DNA of 42,698 nucleotides, taken from assembly GCF_000963885.1 (NCBI RefSeq), contig NZ_BALE01000007.1:1-42698 (forward strand), given 5' to 3'. The notes under the pieces were generated by a model that had not been told where the DNA came from, did not search any database, and saw only the letters and a list, made by a program, of their open reading frames with translations. Below are positions 15,205 through 24,077 of this stretch, piece by piece; position 1 is the stretch's first letter, and each line of letters begins with the position of its first letter. This DNA comes from Tanticharoenia sakaeratensis NBRC 103193 (lineage in GTDB: Bacteria; Pseudomonadota; Alphaproteobacteria; Acetobacterales; Acetobacteraceae). The translations under genes were made by a program, and so were the position numbers.

Positions 15205-15342
15205 ATGGCCCTTGAATCCGAGCCGCCGCCCGAAGATCGGGCCATGCTGATCAAGTCGTCGCTCGGCTGGCGTGGGATCGTGCTGGCGCACATCGTGCTG
15301 ATCGCCTGGATTGCGCTTACCACCTACTACGCCTGGAAGTGA
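15205..15342 (+). CDS. Possible 45-residue single-pass membrane protein
   Basis: The frame ATG 15205 to TGA 15342 encodes MALESEPPPEDRAML..., an acidic N-terminus followed by a hydrophobic helix (WRGIVLAHIVLIAWIALTTYYAWK). It overlaps the 3' end of znuB on the other strand by 26 nt. No clear ribosome binding site is seen. The amphipathic-then-hydrophobic layout looks like a genuine small membrane protein, but chance cannot be excluded at this length. Confidence 0.4.
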   Translation: MALESEPPPEDRAMLIKSSLGWRGIVLAHIVLIAWIALTTYYAWK

Positions 15343-16123
15343 TCCCGATCGCCATCCCGTAGCAGGCGACGCTCCCCATCCCGATCCAGAAAGCGACCGG
15401 CGCATCGGTCCACCACGATGCTGCAAGTCCACCCCAGGCAAGGCCGAGCGCCAGTGCGACCGACCCTGTGAGCCCCACCATCGGCGATGCGCCAAGACGC
15501 AGCAGACAGGCGGCCGGACCGACCAGCAGGCTGAAGGTCAGCAGCACGCCGGTCACTTCGGTACAGGCCGCGACGCCCAGTGCCGTCACGCCCATGAACA
15601 TCATGGCGATCCCGGAAACCGGCACGCCGGCCGCTTGCGCCGCATCCCGGTCCAGGCTCGCAAACAGCAGCGGTCGGCAAATGACGGCTAGAACCGTGAG
15701 CGACACGACGGTGATGGCGCCGAGCGCCCACAGCGTCCGGTCGTCAACGCCCAGCACATCGCCAAACAGCAGCGCTGTCGTGGCCCCTCCAGGCGCGTTC
15801 ACCCGCTGAAGGCAGAAGAGCCCCAGGCCCAGTGATGCGGCCAGCACCAGACCGATCATCGTGTCCCGCGAACCGAACAGCGGCGCATGGCGCCCCTCCT
15901 GCCCCATCGCCACCCCGCCGAGCAGGGCCGCGATGATCATGCCTGCCAGCGGCGGCATGCCGAGCCACAGCGCCGCCGCAGCCCCCGCAAAACCGACATG
16001 CGAAAGGGCGTGGCCTGCAAAAGCCTGCCCACGCAATACCAGGAACCAGCCGACCGGCCCGGCGAGGACGGCCACCAGCGCGGATGCCGCGAACGCGTGG
16101 CGCATGAACTCGTAATGAAGCAT
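15317..16123 (-). CDS. znuB: Zinc ABC transporter permease ZnuB
   Basis: This encodes 268 residues of the ABC-3 metal permease family. It has about eight hydrophobic helices and family features such as GQAFAGHALSHVGFAGAA (about 31-48) and EVTGVLLTFSLLVGPAA near the C-terminal third. It forms the membrane channel of the zinc importer with ZnuA and ZnuC, which are encoded just upstream on the same strand (15-bp gap from znuC). The divergent zur and operator support zinc rather than manganese. Confidence 0.93.
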   Translation of the reverse strand: MLHYEFMRHAFAASALVAVLAGPVGWFLVLRGQAFAGHALSHVGFAGAAAALWLGMPPLAGMIIAALLGGVAMGQEGRHAPLFGSRDTMIGLVLAASLGLGLFCLQRVNAPGGATTALLFGDVLGVDDRTLWALGAITVVSLTVLAVICRPLLFASLDRDAAQAAGVPVSGIAMMFMGVTALGVAACTEVTGVLLTFSLLVGPAACLLRLGASPMVGLTGSVALALGLAWGGLAASWWTDAPVAFWIGMGSVACYGMAIGITSRRSRW

Positions 16124-16138
16124 CAGCTGCGCCCGACC

Positions 16139-16849
16139 CTATCCACGGCCATAGAGCGCGTGTCGGCGGGCAGGCGTGAGTGCGCCCGCATCATAGAGCC
16201 GCGCGCCCTCATCCGATAACGCCAACGCATGATCACAGCGCGGCAGGATCATGTCCGGCTCGTGTGCGCACAAAAGCACCGTCAGCCCGAGCTCTTCCCG
16301 AACGGCAAGGACCGCATCCAGCACGGTCCGCCGCGCCGCCGGATCGAGCCCGGCCAGCGGCTCATCCAGCAACAGCAGTTCGGGCCGTCCCAGCAGCGCC
16401 TGCGCGAGGCCGACCCGCTGGCGCTGCCCGCCCGATAGTGTGCCGTAGGGCCTGGAAACAAGCGATTGGGCACCGGCGAGCGCCACCGCGCGATCGACTG
16501 CGTCGCGTGCCTGCGCACTCAGGATCGGCAGACCGAAACACGCGCCATGCCAGGCGGCGGCGATCACGTCGAACGCCCGAAGCTGTGGTGCCGCGATATC
16601 GCGACGCTGCGCCATGGCGCCGATCCGCGCGCGAGCCTTGGCAGGCGTGGTACCGAGAACCGACAACGTGCCGCCCGAAGGCCGCACGATTCCTTGAATC
16701 GCCCGCAGCAACGTGGTCTTGCCGATCCCATTGCGCCCGAGCAGCACGGTGACGCTCCCGGTCTTCAAAGCAAACGTGGACGACGGCATGATCACCCGGC
16801 GTCCATAAGCAAGGCTCAGATCGTGTGCCTCGACGGCGTATGCGCTCAC
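16139..16849 (-). CDS. znuC: Zinc ABC transporter ATPase ZnuC
   Basis: This encodes 236 residues from GTG 16849, which overlaps the znuA stop (GTGA). The frame extends upstream but would lie inside znuA. Motifs are Walker A GRNGIGKTT, signature LSGGQRQRVGLAQAL, Walker B LLLLDEPLAGLDP and switch His in CAHEP. The N-terminal VEAHDLSLAYGRR is standard for metal-transport ABC ATPases. It energises ZnuB. Confidence 0.95.
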   Translation of the reverse strand: MSAYAVEAHDLSLAYGRRVIMPSSTFALKTGSVTVLLGRNGIGKTTLLRAIQGIVRPSGGTLSVLGTTPAKARARIGAMAQRRDIAAPQLRAFDVIAAAWHGACFGLPILSAQARDAVDRAVALAGAQSLVSRPYGTLSGGQRQRVGLAQALLGRPELLLLDEPLAGLDPAARRTVLDAVLAVREELGLTVLLCAHEPDMILPRCDHALALSDEGARLYDAGALTPARRHALYGRG

Positions 16850-17736
16850 GGCACCACCGCCGACGCGGCCGATTGCAGGGCAGCAATCGACGCTTTCATC
16901 CACTGCGTCCAGTCCTTGCCTTCGGGCAGCGCCTCGGACAGCGACACGACAGCCACGCCATGGGTCCGCGCCGCATCGGCATAGCGGCGCGCGGTCGGGT
17001 CGTCGAAGGCCGCGTTCATGACCAGGACGCGCACGGTCCGCGATGCGATCTCATCTTCCAATGCTGCCGCCTGCACGGGAGGCGGTTCGGTCCCGTTCAT
17101 CACGGCCCGTGCGTAGTCCGCAGCCACTTCCCGGAATCCGAGAGCATGCAGAAGCGGAGCGCCGACCGGCTCGAGCGATGCCACCGCAACGCCGGCCGTC
17201 TGCGGTCGTGCGCGCGCGATCGAAGTCCGGACTGTGGCAACCTGATCCGCAAAGATGCGGGCCCGCAGTGCAATCCCGTCCCGATCGGCCGGCCGCAGGT
17301 CCTGCAAGCGTCTGGCGAACGCCATGCCAAACGCCGATGCGGCTTCAGGGTCATAAAAGAGATGCGTCTCTCCATGCGCCATTCCCGGAAGGTCAGCCAC
17401 GCGGATCACGCCGGCTCCCTCCGGCACCAGCCCGTCCGCCCATCGGTCGAAGCCGCCTGCGTTCAGCACGATCACGTCCGCTGCGGCGAACGCACGGGCC
17501 ACGCCGGGCGACGGTGCGAAATCATGGGGATCGACGGCAGGCGACGTCAGAATCGAGGTCGTCGTGACATCCGCGCCTCCGATCTCGGCTGCGATCGCAC
17601 ACCAGACATGCTCCGCGCACACAACCCGGACAGGTGCCGCGGATGCATGACCTGTCGGGCAAACTGCTGCCAGCAGACCGGCCACCATTGCGTGACGCAC
17701 AACGCGTAAAAGAAAAGAAGGCAGGGCGGGCATCAT
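16846..17736 (-). CDS. znuA: Zinc-binding periplasmic protein ZnuA
   Basis: This 296-residue cluster 9 solute-binding protein has a signal peptide (residues 1-33, cut near ASAA). Candidate metal ligands are His71 in VDPHDF, His125 in ETHLFYDP, a third site around ASLEPVGAPLLHALGFREV, and an acidic residue in MNAAFDDPTAR. The His-rich loop of many ZnuA proteins is missing; GMAHGETH is the closest equivalent. It is the first gene of the znuACB operon, under the Zur palindrome. Confidence 0.92.
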   Translation of the reverse strand: MMPALPSFLLRVVRHAMVAGLLAAVCPTGHASAAPVRVVCAEHVWCAIAAEIGGADVTTTSILTSPAVDPHDFAPSPGVARAFAAADVIVLNAGGFDRWADGLVPEGAGVIRVADLPGMAHGETHLFYDPEAASAFGMAFARRLQDLRPADRDGIALRARIFADQVATVRTSIARARPQTAGVAVASLEPVGAPLLHALGFREVAADYARAVMNGTEPPPVQAAALEDEIASRTVRVLVMNAAFDDPTARRYADAARTHGVAVVSLSEALPEGKDWTQWMKASIAALQSAASAVVP

Positions 17737-17746
17737 ACTCTGGTCG

Positions 17747-17759
17747 GTTATATTATAAC
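17747..17759. promoter_or_regulatory. Zur operator between znuA and zur
   Basis: The perfect palindrome GTTATA-T-TATAAC lies between znuA (minus) and zur (plus) and matches the core of alphaproteobacterial Zur boxes. It covers a TATAAT-like -10 for znuA. It also lies at the -35 position of a consensus TATAAT (17775-17780) facing zur, so zinc-loaded Zur would be expected to repress both. Confidence 0.8.
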
Positions 17760-17815
17760 ATTGTCTGTGCGCGGTATAATCCCCAATTCAGGCCGGGCAA
17801 GAGGAGTTTTGCATA

Positions 17816-18364
17816 GTGGAAGAGCATGTGACGGAGACGGCGCCGCACCCGTTCGATCCGGCGATCGAAATCCTGCTCGACCGGGCAGAGCAGTTCTGCG
17901 CCGATCGACGCACCCGGCTGACCGATATCCGCCGTCTCGTTCTTGGCCTGATCCTGCAAAGCAGCACGCCCGTCGGTGCCTATGATCTCCTTGACCGTCT
18001 GCGTGACCAGCACCGGGGCGCCGCTCCGCCCACAGTCTATCGCGCGCTCGATTTCCTGGCCGACCAAGGCCTGATCCATCGTATCGAGCGTCTGGCGGCC
18101 TTCGTCGGCTGCGGCCACATGCTCGAATGCGATCACGGCGGACATTGCGGCCATCGTGCGCAGTTCCTGATCTGCAAGCGTTGCGGCGCGACCCAGGAAC
18201 TGGAAGACCGCCGGATCGGGGAAGCCCTCTCCGATGCCGCCGCCCGGGCCGGGTTCGCCGTGGAACAGTCCACGATCGAGATCGAAGGGATCTGCGCAGC
18301 CTGTCGCACGATGCCTGAAGACGCCGGATCGAAACTGCGCGCCGTCGCGCCGCGCGTAGGCTGA
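17816..18364 (+). CDS. zur: Zinc uptake regulator Zur (Fur family)
   Basis: This encodes 182 residues with start GTG 17816, preceded by AGGAG. The N-terminal winged HTH includes PPTVYRALDFLADQGLIHRIE, the Fur-family recognition region. The C-terminal metal domain has FVGCGHMLECDHGGHCGH, CKRCG (Cys120/Cys123) and CAACR (Cys160/Cys163), the structural zinc cysteines. It represses znuACB and probably itself when zinc is sufficient. The C-terminus runs about 20 residues past the last cysteine. Confidence 0.93.
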   Translation: MEEHVTETAPHPFDPAIEILLDRAEQFCADRRTRLTDIRRLVLGLILQSSTPVGAYDLLDRLRDQHRGAAPPTVYRALDFLADQGLIHRIERLAAFVGCGHMLECDHGGHCGHRAQFLICKRCGATQELEDRRIGEALSDAAARAGFAVEQSTIEIEGICAACRTMPEDAGSKLRAVAPRVG

Positions 18365-18378
18365 TCGCAGCCGATCCG

Positions 18379-18987
18379 ATGTCCAGGCGGCGGCGCCCCG
18401 ATCTTTTCCCTGCCCATCTTCTGCCCCCTGATCGCAGTGATCAGGGGGACAGCGATCGGGCAGGCCCCGGTACCGTGCCACGTCAGGCGCGCGGCAGGAC
18501 AGGCCGTACCCTGCGCCCGACATCCGCTCCCGCGCCCCAGCCAGACCTCTTCGAAATGCCCGCGCCCATCGTCCGTTCGGATGAGCCTGAAGCGATTGCC
18601 CTTCCCGGCGAAGCGAGCCAGCGAACGGATGGCCATGACCCCGAGCCGGAGGCTCCAGCCCCGATCGCCGTGGCGCCCGTCCCTCTCGTTGAGCTGCCGC
18701 GCCTTGCAGCCGAACCCGTCAAGAGTCGCGACGCCTTCCTTTACGTCCTGGCCGACCGGGACGCGGGTCTCGGAACGTCAGGATTGCTGCCCGACACTCT
18801 GGACCCGCCCATTCTTTTTGAACGCGGCGCGGTCGCGGAGGCCCTGCGCCGCGCCGTGGAAGACGACGCGACCGTCAGCGCGCTGGCATGCTTTCGCGTG
18901 CGCCGCTATCTGGTTCCCGAGCTTCAGGACGACCCGGACGGGACCGCCCGGCTGGGTGCACCGTGTTACCTGTTCGTCGGGCCATAG
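18379..18987 (+). CDS. Hypothetical protein downstream of zur
   Basis: This encodes up to 202 residues. The first about 110 are low-complexity, Pro/Ala/Glu-rich and probably disordered. The last about 90 (SRDAFLYVLADRDAGLGTSGLL ... AVAEALRRAVEDDATVSALACFRVRRYLVPEL ... PCYLFVGP) look folded. Family not recognised. A strong hairpin (18424-18448) lies inside the beginning of this frame, so the true start may be Met at 18556 (MPAPIVRSDEPE). It lies 14 bp after zur and could be co-transcribed. Confidence 0.5.
   Translation: MSRRRRPDLFPAHLLPPDRSDQGDSDRAGPGTVPRQARGRTGRTLRPTSAPAPQPDLFEMPAPIVRSDEPEAIALPGEASQRTDGHDPEPEAPAPIAVAPVPLVELPRLAAEPVKSRDAFLYVLADRDAGLGTSGLLPDTLDPPILFERGAVAEALRRAVEDDATVSALACFRVRRYLVPELQDDPDGTARLGAPCYLFVGP
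18424..18448 (+). terminator. Hairpin downstream of zur
   Basis: A perfect 10-bp inverted repeat, CCCCCTGATC / GATCAGGGGG, with a 5-nt loop lies 60 nt after the zur stop. No U run follows, so it is a terminator-like or RNA-stabilising structure rather than a standard intrinsic terminator. It overlaps the start region of the following frame. Confidence 0.4.
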
Positions 18988-19160
18988 CGCCGAAGACGGA
19001 AAGACGGGCGGCACGTCATCCGGCGTTTCCTCACGCGCCTCCTTCGGCGTGGCCTGGCTGGAAGCACCCTGCCCTGAAGCACAAGGCCACGTCATGCGAC
19101 GCGCGGCCTTATCATTTTCACAGCGCCCGCAATTGGCGAGGCGGACGAACGGGAGACTTC

Positions 19161-20165
19161 ATGGACGGAATACTGGCCGAGGTTCTGCGCGGTGATCTCG
19201 TCGAATCGGTCCACGCCGGCGCAGCCGTCATCGCCGACGAAACCGGTGCCGTCCGTCTCGCAATCGGCGACCCGGAGCAGCCGGTCTTCCCGCGCTCGAC
19301 CGTCAAGGCGCTGCTGGCCATCGATCTGGTAGCAGGCGGGGCCGCCGAGCGCCTGCACCTGACCGCGCCCGAACTGGCGCTGGCCTGCGCGTCGCATAAT
19401 GGCGAACCGGCTCACGCCGAAACGGCTGCCCGGATGCTCTCCCGGCTGGACCTTGCCGAAACCTGTCTCGAGTGCGGCGCACACTGGCCGACGGATGCCG
19501 CGACGGCCCGGGCATTGGCGGCATCCGGCGCCCAGCCGGGTGCCCTGCACAACAACTGCTCGGGCAAGCATGCGGGCCTCGTCTGCCTGGCCTGCGACGA
19601 CGGCCATGATCCCGCAGGCTATATCTCGCCCGAGCACCCGACCATGCGACGGGTGACCGCAACGCTCGCGGACATTACCGGCGTTGCTCATGATAGCCGC
19701 AATCGCGGCATCGACGGCTGCTCGATCCCGACCTACGCCATCCCTCTGCGCAGTCTGGCGCAGGCCTTCGCGCGGTTCGGCACGGGGGCAGCGCTTGATC
19801 CCGATCGTGCGCATGCCTGCCGGACCCTGCGCGAGGCCGTGGCTGCGGAGCCCTTCATGGTAGCCGGCACGGGGCGGTTCGACACGATCGTGACGGAGGT
19901 TCTTGGTGCGCGCGCCTTCGTCAAGATGGGTGCCGAAGGCGTGATGGTGGCGAGCCTGCCGGAACAGGGCCTCGGGATCGCGATCAAGGTCCGCGATGGT
20001 GGCAACCGCGCCGCCGAAGTGGCAATGGCGGCGCTGCTGGCGCGCACCTTGGACACATCACGAAATTGCGACCAAACCCTGCTCGAAACGTTTATGTATC
20101 CGAAGCTCACGAACTGGCGGGGGATCGAGGTCGGCAGCATGCGGCCGGCAGAGACCCTGCTCTGA
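19161..20165 (+). CDS. L-asparaginase II family protein
   Basis: This encodes 334 residues from ATG 19161 (GGGAGA upstream); the longer frame to 18888 overlaps the previous gene and is not protein-like. It matches the Asparaginase_II family (PF06089): FPRSTVKALLAID, ALACASHNGEPAHAETA, CGAHWP, HNNCSGKHAGLVCLA, GIDGCSIPTYAIPL and VKMGAEGVMVASLPEQGLGIAIKVRDGG. The enzyme hydrolyses L-asparagine to aspartate and ammonia in the cytoplasm. It lies 34 bp before a sugar porter gene on the same strand and may share its transcript. Confidence 0.9.
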   Translation: MDGILAEVLRGDLVESVHAGAAVIADETGAVRLAIGDPEQPVFPRSTVKALLAIDLVAGGAAERLHLTAPELALACASHNGEPAHAETAARMLSRLDLAETCLECGAHWPTDAATARALAASGAQPGALHNNCSGKHAGLVCLACDDGHDPAGYISPEHPTMRRVTATLADITGVAHDSRNRGIDGCSIPTYAIPLRSLAQAFARFGTGAALDPDRAHACRTLREAVAAEPFMVAGTGRFDTIVTEVLGARAFVKMGAEGVMVASLPEQGLGIAIKVRDGGNRAAEVAMAALLARTLDTSRNCDQTLLETFMYPKLTNWRGIEVGSMRPAETLL

Positions 20166-20199
20166 TCACTTCCAGCGACCACAAGGACCCGGAAACACG

Positions 20200-21648
20200 A
20201 TGACCGATGCCGCCTCCGCCCCGGCGGAGACCCGCCCGCACCAGCCGCCTGCGGATACGAATGCCGAGCAGACGACGCTTGGCTTTGACGCGACCAAGTT
20301 CAAGATCATCGTCATCGGCGTTCTGGCAGCACTGGCCGGGTTGATGTCCGGTCTCGACATCGGCGTGATCGCAGGCGCGCTCGAGCCGTTCGCCAAGCAG
20401 TACAACGTGTCGACCTTCGCGCAGGAATGGGTCGTCAGCGCGATGATGGCAGGGGCCGCCGTCGGCGCCATGAGCGCCGGCTGGCTGTCCTATGAGCTGG
20501 GGCGCAAGCGGTCCCTGTTTCTGGGCGCTTCCATCTTCGTGATCGGATCGCTCGGCTGCGCGCTGAGCTGGTCCACGGCATCGATGATCGGCTTCCGCGC
20601 CGTCATGGGGATCGCCATCGGCATCTCCGCCTTCACCTCGCCGCTTTATCTCTCCGAGATTGCCAGTGAGGAATCGCGCGGCGCCATGGTCTCGACCTAT
20701 CAGCTCATGGTGACGGTCGGGATCTTCATCGCCTTTCTGTCGGACACGTATTTTTCCTACAGCAACAACTGGCGCTGGATGTTCGGCGTGGCTGCGATTC
20801 CGGCCGCGCTCTTCCTCGTCGGCGTGATGTTCCTGCCCTACAGCCCGCGCTGGCTCATCATTCGCGGCCGCCACAAGGAGGCACGCGAAGTCCTGCTGGA
20901 GCTGCGCAACGACCCGCTGGAAGCCGCCCGCGAAATCAAGGCCATTCGCGCGCAGCTCGAGGTCAAGCAGAACGGCTTCGCACTCGCCCGCACCAACCCC
21001 AATTTCCGACGCTCCCTCGCACTCGGCGTGATGCTGCAGGCCATGCAGCAGCTCGCGGGCATCAACATCATCATGTACTATGCGCCGAACATCCTCGCCT
21101 CGGCGCATTTCGACGCCACTGCGCGCATGTGGTGCACGGCGATCATCGGCCTCGTGAACATGCTGGCGACGTTCATCGCCGTCGGGCTCGTGGACAAATG
21201 GGGCCGCAAGCCGATCCTCTATACCGGCTTCACCGTCATGTCGCTCGGCATGCTCGCGCTGGGGCTGCTGCTGCATCACGGCATGACCGATCCGTCCTCG
21301 CAGCTGTTCGCGGTGTTCCTGCTGCTGCTGTTCTGCACGGGATTTGCGATGTCGGCCGGGCCGCTGATGTGGGTGCTGTGCTCGGAAATCCAGCCGCTCC
21401 AGGGCCGCGATCTCGGCATGTCGGTCTCGACGCTGACCAACTGGGTCACCAACATGCTCGTGGGCGCGAGCTTCCTCACGTTGATGAACACGTTCGGCAC
21501 GGCCGGCACGTTCTGGCTGTTTGCCGCCCTGAACGCCGGCTTCATTCTGCTGACATACCTGTTCGTGCCGGAGACCAAGGGCATGTCGCTCGACACGATC
21601 GAGCAGCGCCTGATGTCAGGCACGAAGCTGCGCAAGCTCGGCCGCTGA
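20200..21648 (+). CDS. MFS sugar porter (galactose/proton symporter-like)
   Basis: This encodes 482 residues from ATG 20200 (AAGGA upstream). Twelve helices carry sugar-porter motifs: GLMSGLDIGVIAGAL, GWLSYELGRKRSL, GIAIGISAFTSPLYLSEIASEESRG, LPYSPRWLI, QQLAGINIIMYYAPNI, VGLVDKWGRKP and VPETKGMSLDTIE. The QQLxGIN stretch is typical of GalP/AraE/XylE hexose-pentose symporters. The exact sugar cannot be read. A strong hairpin follows. Confidence 0.92.
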   Translation: MTDAASAPAETRPHQPPADTNAEQTTLGFDATKFKIIVIGVLAALAGLMSGLDIGVIAGALEPFAKQYNVSTFAQEWVVSAMMAGAAVGAMSAGWLSYELGRKRSLFLGASIFVIGSLGCALSWSTASMIGFRAVMGIAIGISAFTSPLYLSEIASEESRGAMVSTYQLMVTVGIFIAFLSDTYFSYSNNWRWMFGVAAIPAALFLVGVMFLPYSPRWLIIRGRHKEAREVLLELRNDPLEAAREIKAIRAQLEVKQNGFALARTNPNFRRSLALGVMLQAMQQLAGINIIMYYAPNILASAHFDATARMWCTAIIGLVNMLATFIAVGLVDKWGRKPILYTGFTVMSLGMLALGLLLHHGMTDPSSQLFAVFLLLLFCTGFAMSAGPLMWVLCSEIQPLQGRDLGMSVSTLTNWVTNMLVGASFLTLMNTFGTAGTFWLFAALNAGFILLTYLFVPETKGMSLDTIEQRLMSGTKLRKLGR

Positions 21649-21682
21649 ACCGACGCCAGACTCTTTGCGCCCCTTGAAACGA

Positions 21683-21706
21683 GAGCCGGGGCATATGCCC
21701 CGGCTC
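21683..21706. terminator. Strong hairpin after sugar porter gene
   Basis: A perfect 24-nt palindrome with arms GAGCCGGGGCAT / ATGCCCCGGCTC lies 35 nt after the stop, between convergent genes. There is no clear U run on either strand. It probably ends or protects the transcript from one or both sides. Confidence 0.6.
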
Positions 21707-21813
21707 CCGATCAAAATTACTGCCCTTGAAAACGGTTACTGAATTCGACGCCCCAAGGTCTGACCGCCTTAGGGGGAGGCTTCCGGGCAGAGGCCTGAAC
21801 CTTCCAGAGCAGT

Positions 21814-24012
21814 TCAGAAGGACGCGGTGACGCTCGCGTTGACCGAACGTCCCATCAGCGCCAGCGGCCGCAGCGATCCGGTTGCGATGTAGTCCCCAAG
21901 CGAAACACCACCCAGCGGCAGATAGGCGTGCTGGTTAAACACATTATCCAGCCCCAGCTCGAAGAGTGCGAACCGCCAGCGATATCGCCCGCTCAGGTTC
22001 AGCAGCGCATAGCCCGGTGTGCGCGGCTCGTTGCGCAGGACGTCCACCGTGCTCTTGCGTTTGACGAGCTGGACCTCTCCGTGAGCCGACCACGCGCCCA
22101 GGGTATCATCGAGCGCCACGGTGCCGTTCGCCGGCATCTCGTGATAAAGCCCGGTACGGGTCACGAGATCCTGCCCGCGCACCCAGTCGATCTTCGTGCT
22201 GGCAGCCCCTTTACCCCAGACGGGTGAATTCCAGAGCCGGGCATGCGCGCCCACGTTCACGCCATAGAGCTGCGCATTGTGATTGGCGAATTGCAGCTGG
22301 GCAAAACCGTTGGAGAATGTCTGCAGTCGGTTCACGTTGATGTAGTGGTGAACATACGTGTAGTACGGCTGGATCGACACCGCCCACACCTCATGTTTCC
22401 GATCATGAAAATCGGCGGTGAACGAAGCGGTATTTGCGATCTCGGGCGTCAGGTTGTTGTTGCCGACATAGCCGTTTCCGTCGCCGAACCAGCCGATCAT
22501 CGTGCTGTCCATCTGTGACCGTCCCCAAGTGTAGCGTTCGAAGAGATTGGGCGAGCGCGTCTTGCGCGCATAGCCGCCCTCGATCGAGAGCCGGTCCGTC
22601 GCATCCCAGCGGGCCAGCGCCGTCACATCGAAATTCACGTCCGTATGTCGGTGATCTTCGGCATTGAACGCATTCGCCGCCGCCGTCTCGGTCGCCGCCA
22701 TGCCCGACATGCCGCTCATCCCGGTCATGCCGCCACTCATGGACGTTGCATAAGGCGACACGGACCCGGTGTTCATCATCACGACATCGCTGCGCAGACC
22801 AAGCAGCGTGCGCACGCGCGGCGCCGGATGCGATTCCCATTCCGCAAAATTGCCGAGCCGGTCGCGATGCCCGTCATTGATGTTCCGGAATGTCCCCGGT
22901 CCCATCATCATGCTGCCGGGCAGAGGCGGCCACCAGTCGGACAGGCCCTGATGATCGAAGCCGTCACCCAATCGCAGCGTGTTCCATGATCCCATCGGAA
23001 TCGTCGCCTTGATCGAATACCCGGCCATGCGACTGTTGTCGTTCATGGGCATGCCTGTGTTCCACGTATGCCCGCCCTTGTCCGACAGATCGTTCATCAC
23101 GTGATTGACGCGCTGCCAGTATCCCCGCACCTCGAGCGTGCCCCAGTCGAATGCCCCGGTATATTTGCCATGGACGTCGGTCGAGCGATTTTCCGTCATG
23201 TCCATGTAGGCGTTGGGAAAGCCCTCATATGGCGTGTCGGTCTGCGAGAATGTCAGCGCCAGCAAATTGCCGCCCTTGTGCAGTCCCAATGTCACGGCAT
23301 GGGATGCCGCCTTGTATTCAGACGAGCGCACGACGCCCTCTCCGCCGCCGGCATGATAATTGCCCCGTGCGGCATAGGATGCGGTGTAGTTCAGGCTGAG
23401 CCAGTCATTGGCTGTCGTCGCACTCGCGGAGCCCTCCCAGCCGTTGCCGTTGGAATGGTAGGCACCACGTGCCTGCCCCGTGATCAGAACCTTGCCGCGA
23501 CGGGCGAATTTCGGATCGCGGCGCTCGACATCGATCGTACCGGCGGTGCTGTCGCCGCCCATGCTGACGGGCGTGATCCCCGCGATTGCAGTCGCGGTCT
23601 CGATCATGTCCGGCGCAATATAGGACATCGCCGGATTCATGTGGTTCGGGCAGGCCGCCTGAATGCGTACACCGTCAACGACGGTCGCGACCCGGTCGTC
23701 AGCCATGCCGTTGATGACCGGAAGCGAGGAAATCCCTCCGTTGCTCCACAGGCTGACGCCCGGAACCTGTGAAAACAGGGCTGCGCTGTCGGGCCCATGC
23801 AGGCGCTGTCGGACGATCGTCTCCGGCGCAAGAGTGGTAGCGCCAGACGATTTGTCGAGCAGGCTCGTGTCCTGCGCGTCGATATCGAGTTCAGGCAGGG
23901 CGGTGGTGGATGCGGGCGCGGCATGGCCCGCCACGGGCAAAAATATGAGTGCCGCGCAGGCGACGAGGCACATGCGCATGGATGCGCGCGCCCGGAATTC
24001 GGGGTCGTTCAT
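21814..24012 (-). CDS. TonB-dependent outer-membrane receptor, probably for copper or another transition metal
   Basis: This encodes 732 residues. The signal peptide is within about 12-32 (MRMCLVACAALIFLPVAGHAA; Met12 is an alternative start). A plug domain (about 55-165) has VPGVSLWSNGG and VVDGVRI. A beta-barrel ends in Phe (NASVTASF). Cys121-x2-His124-Met125-x3-Met129 at the plug apex and a Met-rich loop (425-438, repeats of GMSGM) suggest soft-metal binding, as known for copper receptors such as OprC. A DUF2946 gene upstream and a divergent tonB support this. Zinc is a possible alternative, but no Zur-like palindrome is seen near it. Confidence 0.85.
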   Translation of the reverse strand: MNDPEFRARASMRMCLVACAALIFLPVAGHAAPASTTALPELDIDAQDTSLLDKSSGATTLAPETIVRQRLHGPDSAALFSQVPGVSLWSNGGISSLPVINGMADDRVATVVDGVRIQAACPNHMNPAMSYIAPDMIETATAIAGITPVSMGGDSTAGTIDVERRDPKFARRGKVLITGQARGAYHSNGNGWEGSASATTANDWLSLNYTASYAARGNYHAGGGEGVVRSSEYKAASHAVTLGLHKGGNLLALTFSQTDTPYEGFPNAYMDMTENRSTDVHGKYTGAFDWGTLEVRGYWQRVNHVMNDLSDKGGHTWNTGMPMNDNSRMAGYSIKATIPMGSWNTLRLGDGFDHQGLSDWWPPLPGSMMMGPGTFRNINDGHRDRLGNFAEWESHPAPRVRTLLGLRSDVVMMNTGSVSPYATSMSGGMTGMSGMSGMAATETAAANAFNAEDHRHTDVNFDVTALARWDATDRLSIEGGYARKTRSPNLFERYTWGRSQMDSTMIGWFGDGNGYVGNNNLTPEIANTASFTADFHDRKHEVWAVSIQPYYTYVHHYINVNRLQTFSNGFAQLQFANHNAQLYGVNVGAHARLWNSPVWGKGAASTKIDWVRGQDLVTRTGLYHEMPANGTVALDDTLGAWSAHGEVQLVKRKSTVDVLRNEPRTPGYALLNLSGRYRWRFALFELGLDNVFNQHAYLPLGGVSLGDYIATGSLRPLALMGRSVNASVTASF

Positions 24013-24077
24013 GATCTGGCTCTGTCAGACGGAATGTCGGATGAGCAGACGCCTCGGGAGAGGCGTCTGCCGCGTCG

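Noticed and set aside
20107-21279. 390-codon minus-strand frame opposite the second sugar porter
   Set aside because: It is a His/Arg/Asp-rich shadow with no domain. The plus-strand transporter is unmistakable.
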